A stretch of DNA of 5,813 nt from Frankiales bacterium (GTDB taxonomy: Bacteria > Actinomycetota > Actinomycetes > Mycobacteriales > SCTD01), in NCBI GenBank assembly GCA_025465145.1, contig JAODNS010000084.1:1-5813 (forward strand), in the 5' to 3' direction. Shown piece by piece: positions 1 to 5,481 of the stretch; within the stretch, counting starts at the first letter, position 1; the number at the start of each line of letters is the position of its first letter. The position numbers were made by a program, and so were the translations under genes. The notes under the pieces were generated by a model, which was not told where the DNA came from, did no database searches, and saw only the letters and a program-made list of their open reading frames with translations.

Positions 1-99
1 CGCGGAAACTGTCATGAGCCTATACAAGCACTTATTAAGATTTATTAATAATAAGGCAGGCTTCGCCCGGTTCCACCGTAGAGCTCGTCTCCCACTAAA
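1..99. other. AT-rich, non-coding segment of unlike composition at the left edge
   Basis: I count 22 G/C in the first 60 bases and 5 in the 34 bases 21-54, while everything to the right is GC-rich coding sequence. It holds a perfect 7-bp inverted repeat, CTTATTA (31-37) and TAATAAG (49-55), with an 11-nt AT-rich spacer, and ends in the small palindrome CACTAAAGTG (93-102). No reading frame here continues into the following gene: a TAG at 79-81 closes that frame. It looks like DNA of another origin (end of a mobile element, integration junction or assembly join). I cannot assign it to a known element. Confidence 0.6.
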
Positions 100-1647
100 G
101 TGACGCTGTGCCAGGCCAACCCGATCAAGAAGAACTCCTGCAACGAGATGGACGGCGTCCGCCTGCAGGCCAAGCGGCTGTTCGAGCTGCAGAACTACAT
201 CGACGCGCAGTACGGCGGCCCGGGGGAGGGCTGGCTGCGGATCGTGACCACGCCCGCGCAGGCGCGGCAGGCCATCAACGCCGGTCGGCTCGCCCTCGTG
301 CTCGGCATCGAGATCTCCGAGCTGTTCGACTGCCGCGAGGTGCTCGACATGCCGCAGTGCACCACCGCGCAGATCGACGAACGCCTCCAGGAGGTGTTCG
401 ACATGGGCGTGCGCCAGATGGAGCTGGTCAACAAGTTCGACAACGCGCTGTCCGGTGTGACCGGCGACAACGGCACCACCGGCGCGGTCGTCAACTCCGG
501 CAACCGCCAGGTCACCGGCCACTTCTGGGACATGCAGACGTGCCCGGACAAGGCGCCGCCGAGCCACGGCGACCAGGAGCCGGGTGCGCAGCACGACCGC
601 ACGCACTCCAACATCGGCGACGCCACCCCCGGGAACGGCGAGGGCGTCGACGCCCTGGCCGGCCGCGTGCTGGACGTCTTCGGCGGCACGACCAAGGGCT
701 ACGTCGCTCCCGCCTACGGCCCCGGCCCGCACTGCAACTCGCGCGGCCTGACCAAGCTCGGCGAGCACCTCATCCGGGCGATGATCAAGAAGGGCATGAT
801 CTTCGACCCGGATCACATGAGCGCGCAGGCCCAGCGCGAGGCGCTCGACATCGTCGAGGACATGAGCACCGCTGAGGCCCGCGCGGCCAAGAAGCAGCAC
901 CGCCCGGCCGTGCTGCCCGCGGTCATGTCCAGCCACAGCTGGGCCAACGACGTCGTCTACCAGCGCATCTACGAGCTCGACGGCGTGGTCGCACCGCGCA
1001 CCGACGACGCCGCATCGTTCGTCAAGGACTGGCAGCGGCACCGCTCCTGGGCGGCGACGCAGGCGCCCAAGGGCTACGACTTCGGCATGGGCTACGGCGC
1101 CGACACGAACGGCCTCGGCGGCCAGCCTGGTCCGCGGTCGAAGGCCAAGACGAAGCTGGACTACAGCAAGCCGTTCGCGGCGCCGATCGGCGGCGTCACG
1201 CTGACGCAGCAGAAGAGCGGCGTGCGCACGTTCGACATCAACAAGGAGGGCGTGGCTGAGTACGGCATGTTCGCCGACTGGTTCCAGGAGCTCCGGCTGG
1301 CGGCCGACGAGGTCAAGCCCGGCCTCGGCGCGGACATCACCCGGGACATGCTGAACGGCGCGGAGACCTACCTTGGGCTGTGGGAGCGGGCGGCGTACGG
1401 CGGCAACAGCTGCGTCAAGGACGGCTCAAGCCTGCAGGTCGAGGACCTGCACGCCGCGCTGGGCCGCAACATGGAGGGCTTCCTCGACGCCGTCGGGCAG
1501 CCGGCCGACCGCAGCGACGACGCGTACGTCTACTGCGCCACCGCGGCGAGCGGCAAGACAGTCGCGGTGGACGTGACGTTCGACCGCGCCGGCAAGGCAG
1601 TGACGGCCCGCGAGGGCCGCACCCCGCTGGGCGCGCTCGTCCGGTAG
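100..1647 (+). CDS. Membrane dipeptidase (peptidase M19)-like metallohydrolase, N-terminally truncated
   Basis: Predicted metal-dependent TIM-barrel hydrolase of the amidohydrolase/M19 dipeptidase type; the substrate is unknown. Seen: residues 65-75 read ALVLGIEISEL, placed like the GxExG glutamate ligand of renal dipeptidase (here E71). DPDHM (236-240) and SHSW (278-281) match the two histidine-ligand regions. GYGADTNG (about 331-338) matches the late aspartate motif. A C-terminal region of about 80 residues (from about 436) ends in a small beta-rich segment. From what I recall of the actinobacterial family, homologues carry a signal peptide, an HxD metal motif and roughly 200 more residues before the LCQANP segment that opens this ORF. 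All of that is missing. The GTG at 100 is only the first start after an in-frame TAG at 79-81, and no Shine-Dalgarno precedes it. The product therefore probably lacks two metal ligands and secretion, so this is likely a gene remnant. The downstream reading frame is intact, suggesting a recent break or an artefact. Confidence 0.7.
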   Translation: MTLCQANPIKKNSCNEMDGVRLQAKRLFELQNYIDAQYGGPGEGWLRIVTTPAQARQAINAGRLALVLGIEISELFDCREVLDMPQCTTAQIDERLQEVFDMGVRQMELVNKFDNALSGVTGDNGTTGAVVNSGNRQVTGHFWDMQTCPDKAPPSHGDQEPGAQHDRTHSNIGDATPGNGEGVDALAGRVLDVFGGTTKGYVAPAYGPGPHCNSRGLTKLGEHLIRAMIKKGMIFDPDHMSAQAQREALDIVEDMSTAEARAAKKQHRPAVLPAVMSSHSWANDVVYQRIYELDGVVAPRTDDAASFVKDWQRHRSWAATQAPKGYDFGMGYGADTNGLGGQPGPRSKAKTKLDYSKPFAAPIGGVTLTQQKSGVRTFDINKEGVAEYGMFADWFQELRLAADEVKPGLGADITRDMLNGAETYLGLWERAAYGGNSCVKDGSSLQVEDLHAALGRNMEGFLDAVGQPADRSDDAYVYCATAASGKTVAVDVTFDRAGKAVTAREGRTPLGALVR

Positions 1648-1696
1648 CGACCAGACCACCCGCTTGATCACGTACCGGGGCACCGACTCCTGGGGC

Positions 1697-1726
1697 TTGC
1701 ATCTCGGGTTGCAGGTTTCCTATACT
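1697..1726 (+). promoter_or_regulatory. Promoter of the hsp20-merR unit with possible operator
   Basis: A -35-like TTGCAT (1697-1702) and a -10-like TATACT (1721-1726) are separated by 18 bp, a good match to a vegetative actinobacterial promoter. Transcription would start near 1733, giving a leader of about 51 nt. TTGCA occurs twice exactly 12 bp apart (1697-1701 and 1709-1713), on the same helical side and overlapping the -35 and spacer, where a repressor such as the downstream MerR protein could bind. The classical HAIR operator (CTTGAGT-N7-ACTCAAG) is not present. Confidence 0.6.
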
Positions 1727-1734
1727 CCGAGCAG

Positions 1735-1758
1735 CAGCCCGCGGAGGGGCCCGGGCTG
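1735..1758 (+). promoter_or_regulatory. 5'-UTR hairpin of hsp20
   Basis: CAGCCCG (1735-1741) pairs perfectly with CGGGCTG (1752-1758) around a 10-nt purine-rich loop that itself contains GGAGGGG. It starts almost at the predicted transcript 5' end and finishes 11 nt before the true Shine-Dalgarno, GGAGGT (1770-1775). It could stabilise the transcript or act as a decoy ribosome site. The true Shine-Dalgarno is outside the stem, so a simple RNA-thermometer role is not shown. Confidence 0.4.
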
Positions 1759-1783
1759 ACGTACCGCCTGGAGGTGTTCTGAC

Positions 1784-2209
1784 ATGCGTGCAGGTGCTGA
1801 CCCGTTCCTCGCCGAGTTCGACCGACTCGCGCAGCAGGTCTTCGGCACCGCCGAGGGCGCCGGCATGCCGGTCGACGTCACCCGTCGCGGCGACGAGCTG
1901 GTCGTCCGCTTCGACGTCCCCGGTGTGCGCGGCGACGCGATCTCGCTGAGCCTGGAGAACCACGTGCTGAGCGTCACCGCGACCCGGCACGCCGACTACG
2001 GCGAGGACGAGAAGGTGCTCGTCCAGGAGCGCTTCGACGGCACGATGACGCGCCGGATCCGGGTGCCGGAGTGGGTGGACGCCGAGCGCGTCGCCGCCGA
2101 GCACGCCGACGGCGTCCTCACCGTCGTGCTGCCGGTCGCGGAGCAGGCCAAGCCGCGCCGGATCGAGATCCGCTCCACGTCCAGCCAGCAGTCGATCTCG
2201 GCTGCCTGA
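1784..2209 (+). CDS. Small heat-shock protein, Hsp20/alpha-crystallin family
   Basis: ATP-independent cytosolic holdase that binds unfolding proteins and forms oligomers. The 141-residue length is normal for the family. The alpha-crystallin domain spans about residues 29-117: it opens at MPVDV (28-32), continues through RFDVPGV (about 42-48), and ends with the diagnostic ADGVLTVVLP (108-117). The C-terminal I-x-I anchor, which docks into a neighbouring subunit, is present as IEI (127-129) in the KPRRIEI context, followed by a flexible Ser/Gln tail. The start is fixed by the Shine-Dalgarno GGAGGT at 1770-1775, 8 nt before the ATG. It is the first gene of a probable two-gene unit with the MerR regulator at 2260, which is likely to control it. 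The N-terminal arm is short (about 27 residues). The family assignment is secure; the particular clients are unknown. Confidence 0.93.
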   Translation: MRAGADPFLAEFDRLAQQVFGTAEGAGMPVDVTRRGDELVVRFDVPGVRGDAISLSLENHVLSVTATRHADYGEDEKVLVQERFDGTMTRRIRVPEWVDAERVAAEHADGVLTVVLPVAEQAKPRRIEIRSTSSQQSISAA

Positions 2210-2215
2210 CCCTGC

Positions 2216-2248
2216 GGTGGGGCGGCGCGCCCGCCGCGCCGCCCCACC
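2216..2248 (+). terminator. Intercistronic 14-bp hairpin between hsp20 and merR (attenuator or stabiliser)
   Basis: Bases 2216-2229 are perfectly complementary to 2235-2248, a 14-bp stem with 13 G-C pairs around a 5-nt loop (2230-2234). It begins 7 nt after the hsp20 stop and ends directly before the GGGAG Shine-Dalgarno (2250-2254) of the next gene. There is no U-tract, so it is not a classical intrinsic terminator. Partial termination, protection of the hsp20 mRNA 3' end, or hindered loading at the merR ribosome site would each make much more Hsp20 than regulator. Confidence 0.65.
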
Positions 2249-2259
2249 CGGGAGTCCTC

Positions 2260-2559
2260 ATGACCCTGCCCTTCGACGACGCCTCCGCGCCGCTGTTCTC
2301 GGTCGGCCAGGTCGCCGACATGCTCGGCGTGCAGCAGGCGTTCCTGCGCCGGCTGGACCGCGAGGACGTGGTGAGCCCGGCCCGCTCGCAGGGGCAGCAG
2401 CGCCGGTACAGCCGCGACGACGTCTCGCAGGTGCAGGAGGCCGTCTCGCTCATCGGCGACGGGCTGACCCTGAACGGCGTGCGGCGCGTCCTGCTGCTGC
2501 AGGAGGAGGTCCGCCGGCTGGAGGCGGAGCTCGCCGAGGAGCGCCGGCGCCGCACCTAG
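2260..2559 (+). CDS. HspR-like MerR-family transcriptional regulator, short form
   Basis: DNA-binding protein of 99 residues, likely repressor of the hsp20 unit. The winged helix-turn-helix is clear: FSVGQVADMLGV (13-24) and the recognition region to LRRLD (29-33), then a wing with basic residues ending QRRYS (47-51). The region from about 60 to 79 resembles the HspR helix leading to GVRRVLLL. A heptad-like Glu/Arg/Leu coiled coil (about 80-98) should dimerise it. HspR itself is usually some 125-150 residues and is encoded with dnaK; this one is shorter, has no evident effector domain and sits behind hsp20. The ATG at 2260 is supported by GGGAG at 2250-2254 and by the start of homology a few residues later; frames extending upstream would run through hsp20 and the hairpin. 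Control by chaperone feedback is inference by analogy to HspR-DnaK. Confidence 0.85.
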   Translation: MTLPFDDASAPLFSVGQVADMLGVQQAFLRRLDREDVVSPARSQGQQRRYSRDDVSQVQEAVSLIGDGLTLNGVRRVLLLQEEVRRLEAELAEERRRRT

Positions 2560-2602
2560 ACACCCCACGCCTGTAGCGCGTCAAGCGGCGGCGCGCTGGG
2601 AT

Positions 2603-3665
2603 TCAGTCCTGATCGGCCAAGCGAGGGTCTCGTCGTAGGGGGGCGTGTTCGTCCAGGCAGTAGTGGAGCTGGCCGAGGAGTTTGTTCGCTAGCCGTCTCA
2701 GAGCCTTGTTGTGCGTGTCGCCGGCGGCGCGTCGAGCGTCGTAGTAGCCGCGGGCGCCGGGGCTCTTGGTGAGGGCGCTGAACGCCCAGAGGTAGCAGGC
2801 GTCAGCGAGGCGCCGGTTGCGGACGTGGCGGGCGAGGACGACGCGGCCTTTGCCGGAGGCGCGGGTGATGGGGGCGGTGCCGGCGTAGCAGCGGCGGCTG
2901 GCAGCATCGGCCCAGCGGGTGCGGTCGTCACCGAACTCGCCGAGCACCCGGGCGCCGAGGACGAGACCGAGTCCGGGAAGACTGTCGATGATCTCGGCGT
3001 CCGGGTGCGAGTCAAAAGACGGTTCGAGGGCCTTCTCCAAGTCGCGGACCGCCTGGTCGTCGGCGGTCAGCGATGTGACCAGCGCCCGGACCGCGACGCC
3101 CATCGCGGTCTCGACCGCGGTGGGCTGGTGCAGCTGCTCGCGCGCGAACAGCTCGGCGCAGGCTAGGAAACGCTTGCAGGGCAGCGGGGAAGAACTCCCG
3201 CAGCAGTGACCGCAGCCGGTTTCCGGTCTGCTGCCGGGTCCAGATCGCGTCCTGATGCGCCCGGGCCAGCACCCGCAACGCCATCGCCGCTTCGGTGTCG
3301 GCAGGCAACGCCCGGTGCACAGCCCGGTCCGTGCGCATGATCTGGGCGAGGACCAGCGCATCACCTGGGTCGGACTTGGCGCCCGAGACCGCATGCCGGT
3401 CCCGGTAGCGGCTGACCGCCCGCGGGTTGATCGGCACCACCACATGACCCGCGGCGACGAGCAGCCCGCGGTCGGTCTCGATCCCGATGTCGACCGGCAC
3501 GAACACTGCGGTGTCGGTGTGCTCGGCCAGTAGCGCCGAGAGCTCGCTGAACCCGGTCAGATCGTCACCGATCCGCCGCTTGGCCAGCAGCGCGCCGTAC
3601 TCGTCGACGATCGCGACGTCGTGATGGTCCTCCGCCCAGTCGATCCCGCAGAAGATCTCTCCCAT
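2603..3665 (-). pseudogene. IS110-family transposase, disrupted by internal deletion and frame change
   Basis: RNA-guided DEDD recombinase of the IS110 type. The first frame starts at ATG 3665 after an AGGAAGGGAG ribosome site and gives the RuvC-like DEDD domain: GIDWAEDHHD near the N-terminus, DIGIETDRGLL (glutamate) and SGAKSDPGDA (the last aspartates). It is readable to LREFFPAALQAF. The protein then continues in the +1 frame with AELFAREQLHQPTAVE and the Transposase_20 domain: SLPGLGLVLGARVLGEFGDD, CYAGTAPITRASGK (probable catalytic serine), RNRRLADACYLWAF, and the stop at 2603-2605. The combined length is about 354 codons, against about 400 for the family. The alanine-rich linker normally found between LREFFPAA and the LRQPPAVE-like segment is missing, so about 45-50 residues were lost with a length not divisible by three. 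All catalytic residues survive, but in two frames. The element should be immobile by itself. Confidence 0.88.
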
Positions 3666-3800
3666 CCTGCGCTCCCTTCCTCGAGTTCTCACCCAAGCCA
3701 GGAGACTGCGGCGGCGCCCTAATGGACAGCGCTCGGGGCGCGACACCCCACCAGCCGACGCGCAGCCTCCAGCGACCGGCGGGGCCACCCTCTAGGCGTA
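3666..3800 (-). ncRNA. Candidate bridge (seek) RNA region in the non-coding end of the IS110 element
   Basis: In the IS110 group the non-coding end upstream of the transposase encodes a guide RNA whose loops pair with target and donor DNA. This stretch is in that position and shows two consecutive hairpins on the minus strand. The first, 3780 to 3754, pairs GCCGGTCGC with GCGTCGGC (8 bp with one G-U and one bulge) around a 10-nt loop. The second, 3749 to 3735, pairs GGGGTG with CGCCCC (6 bp with one G-U) around a 3-nt loop. I cannot identify the guide segments. The exact ends and whether it is still transcribed are unknown. Confidence 0.35.
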
Positions 3801-3901
3801 GCGATCAAGATCGCAGGCTGTGTCAGTGGTCATCCCGCCGGCGGCTCGAAACGCACTCAACCCCAAGATCAACAAGCTCCGGAAGCTGACTGCCCTCCCA
3901 T

Positions 3902-3913
3902 TAGGCTGGCGGC
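3902..3913 (+). promoter_or_regulatory. -10 element for leaderless pyruvate kinase transcript
   Basis: TAGGCT (3902-3907) fits the actinobacterial TANNNT -10 pattern and ends 6 nt before the GTG start codon, so transcription would begin at or next to the first base of the codon. There is no Shine-Dalgarno before the start, as expected for a leaderless mRNA. No good -35 is visible at 17-18 bp; CTGACT at 3886-3891 is too close. Confidence 0.5.
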
Positions 3914-5368
3914 GTGAAGCGCCGCGCCAAGATCGTCTGCACCCTCGGTCCGGCCACCCACTCGTACGAGGGCGTCCGCGCGCTCGTCTACGCCGGCATG
4001 GACGTCGCGCGACTGAACTTCTCGCACGGCACCCACGAGCAGCACCGCGAGGCCTACCTGTGGGTGCGGCAGGCGTCGGACGAGTCCGGCCGCGGCGTCG
4101 GCGTGCTCGCCGACCTGCAGGGGCCGAAGATCCGCCTCGGTCGCTTCGTCGACGGACCGACCGTCTGGGCCAACGGCGAGACGGTGACCATCACGACGGA
4201 GGACGTCCCGGGCACGCACGACCGCGTGTCGACGACGTACGCGGGCCTCGCCGGCGACGTGTCGCCGGGGGACCGGGTGCTGGTCGACGACGGCCGCGTC
4301 GCGCTGAAGGTCCTCGGCGTCGACGGACCCGACGTGCGGCTGCTGGTGACCGAGGGCGGCCCGGTCTCGAACAACAAGGGGCTGTCGCTGCCGGGCGTCG
4401 GCGTCAGCGTGCCGGCGCTGTCGGACAAGGACATCGCCGACCTGCGCTTCGCTCTCGGCCTGCGGGTGGACCTCGTGGCGCTGTCGTTCGTCCGCACGCC
4501 CGAGGACATCGTGGACGTGCACGCGGTCATGGACGAGACGTCCACGCGGCTGCCGGTGCTGGCCAAGATCGAGAAGCCGCAGGCGGTCGACAACCTCGAC
4601 GCCATCGTGGAGGCGTTCGACGGGATCATGGTCGCCCGGGGCGACCTCGGCGTGGAGATGCCGCTCGAACGGGTGCCGCTGGTGCAGAAGCGCGCCGTCC
4701 AGGCGGCCCGCGAGCGGGCGAAGCCGGTCATCGTGGCGACGCAGATGCTCGACTCGATGATCGGCGCCAGCCGGCCGACCCGCGCGGAGGCGAGCGACGT
4801 CGCCAACGCGGTCCTTGACGGCGCCGACGCGGTGATGCTGTCCGGCGAGACCAGCGTCGGCGCCTACCCCGTCGAGTCCGTCGCCACGATGGCGCGCATC
4901 GTCGTCGCCGCGGAGGAGGAGCTCGGCAAGGTGCCGGCCGTGCACAACGAGCCGAAGACCGTCAGCGCCGCGATCGCCAAGGCCGCGGCCGAGGTGGGCG
5001 GCAGCGTCGGCGCCTCCGCGCTGGTCGCGTTCACGCAGTCCGGCGACACCGCGCGCCTGCTGGCCGAGCACCGCTCCCCGATCCCGCTGCTCGCGTTCAC
5101 CCCGACCGCCGACGTCCGCAGCCAGCTGGCGCTGACGTGGGGCGTCGAGACGTTCCTCGTGCCGTCGGTGAAGCACACCGACGAGATGGTGAAGCAGGTC
5201 GACAGCGCGATGCTCGACCTCGGCCGCATGCAGAAGGGCGAGCTCATCACGATCGTGGCGGGCAGCCCGCCGCAGCAGAGCGGTTCGACCAACGCCATGC
5301 GCGTGCACCGGCTGGGCGGGTGGGTGTCGCCCGCTCCGGAGGCGCCCGCGGCCCCGCCCGCGACGTAG
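3914..5368 (+). CDS. pyk: Pyruvate kinase
   Basis: Converts phosphoenolpyruvate and ADP to pyruvate and ATP, the last step of glycolysis, in the cytosol as a tetramer. The 484-residue length is typical. Domain A starts at once with KIVCTLGPAT (6-15); RLNFSHG (33-39) supplies the phosphate- and potassium-site residues R33, N35 and S37. The B lid runs about 75-165. K218 in LAKIEKP is the catalytic lysine, with metal ligands E220 and D244 in the ARGDLG motif. ATQMLDSM and SRPTRAEASDVANAVLDGADAVMLSGET follow. The C-terminal domain covers about 345-470, then a short Pro/Ala tail. DLQGPKIRL (67-75) has L, Q, K and L at the positions equivalent to rabbit 113, 114, 117 and 120, the set known for potassium-independent enzymes. 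The start is certain: an in-frame TAG lies at 3902-3904 and the next in-frame ATG would delete the first strand. It is transcribed alone, probably from its own promoter. Confidence 0.97.
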   Translation: MKRRAKIVCTLGPATHSYEGVRALVYAGMDVARLNFSHGTHEQHREAYLWVRQASDESGRGVGVLADLQGPKIRLGRFVDGPTVWANGETVTITTEDVPGTHDRVSTTYAGLAGDVSPGDRVLVDDGRVALKVLGVDGPDVRLLVTEGGPVSNNKGLSLPGVGVSVPALSDKDIADLRFALGLRVDLVALSFVRTPEDIVDVHAVMDETSTRLPVLAKIEKPQAVDNLDAIVEAFDGIMVARGDLGVEMPLERVPLVQKRAVQAARERAKPVIVATQMLDSMIGASRPTRAEASDVANAVLDGADAVMLSGETSVGAYPVESVATMARIVVAAEEELGKVPAVHNEPKTVSAAIAKAAAEVGGSVGASALVAFTQSGDTARLLAEHRSPIPLLAFTPTADVRSQLALTWGVETFLVPSVKHTDEMVKQVDSAMLDLGRMQKGELITIVAGSPPQQSGSTNAMRVHRLGGWVSPAPEAPAAPPAT

Positions 5369-5481
5369 CCGGGTGCGGACCGGTGCCTCTGGGAGCCTGG
5401 GAGCAGGATCAACGCGCCCGGCGGTGACGCACCGGGCCCGACTCGCAGACGGGAGCAACGCCGGGCTGTTAGACAAGCCGG
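5369..5481. other. Intergenic region after pyk, without a clear terminator
   Basis: It holds an 8-bp near-perfect tandem repeat, TGGGAGCC then TGGGAGCA (5390-5405), and a small stem CGGTG (5422-5426) / CACCG (5430-5434) with a 3-nt loop and no U-tract. TAGACA (5470-5475) is a weak -10-like hexamer 6 nt before the next start codon. I see no tRNA or other gene. Confidence 0.4.

Larger units (their letters stand above)
2573..3809 (-). mobile_element. IS110-family insertion sequence, decayed; ends approximate
   Basis: The transposase remnant (2603-3665) lies between two unrelated plus-strand genes and defines the element. IS110 elements generally lack terminal inverted repeats and make little or no target duplication, so the ends cannot be read directly. 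I propose them from a near-match, GTAGCGCGTCAAG (2573-2585) and GTAGCGATCAAG (3798-3809), which would be the shared core at each end. This gives an element of about 1.24 kb with a non-coding end of about 130 nt upstream of the transposase, plausible for the family after an internal deletion. Confidence 0.6.

Noticed and set aside
195..695. Minus-strand open frame of 166 codons opposite the hydrolase gene.
   Set aside because: Ser/Pro/Arg-rich composition without domain features; the plus-strand frame has clear family motifs.
1641..1678. CCGGTA / TACCGG inverted repeat over the stop codon of the hydrolase gene as a terminator.
   Set aside because: Only 6 bp with a 26-nt loop and no U-tract; likely chance in GC-rich DNA.
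3150..3180. Programmed frameshifting as the explanation for the two-frame IS110 transposase.
   Set aside because: IS110 transposases are single-frame proteins, no clear slippery site is seen, and the linker is also missing about 45-50 residues, which frameshifting cannot explain.
3854..3866. ACTCAA followed by CCAAG as a possible HspR (HAIR) operator near pyk.
   Set aside because: Only one half-site resembles HAIR; the matching half is absent at the required 7-bp spacing on either strand.
3820..4818. Plus-strand open frame starting before pyk.
   Set aside because: After about 30 residues it becomes an Arg/Pro/Gly-rich shadow of pyk in another frame.
5417..5436. Stem after pyk as an intrinsic terminator.
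   Set aside because: Two short alternative 5-bp pairings compete and neither is followed by a U-tract.
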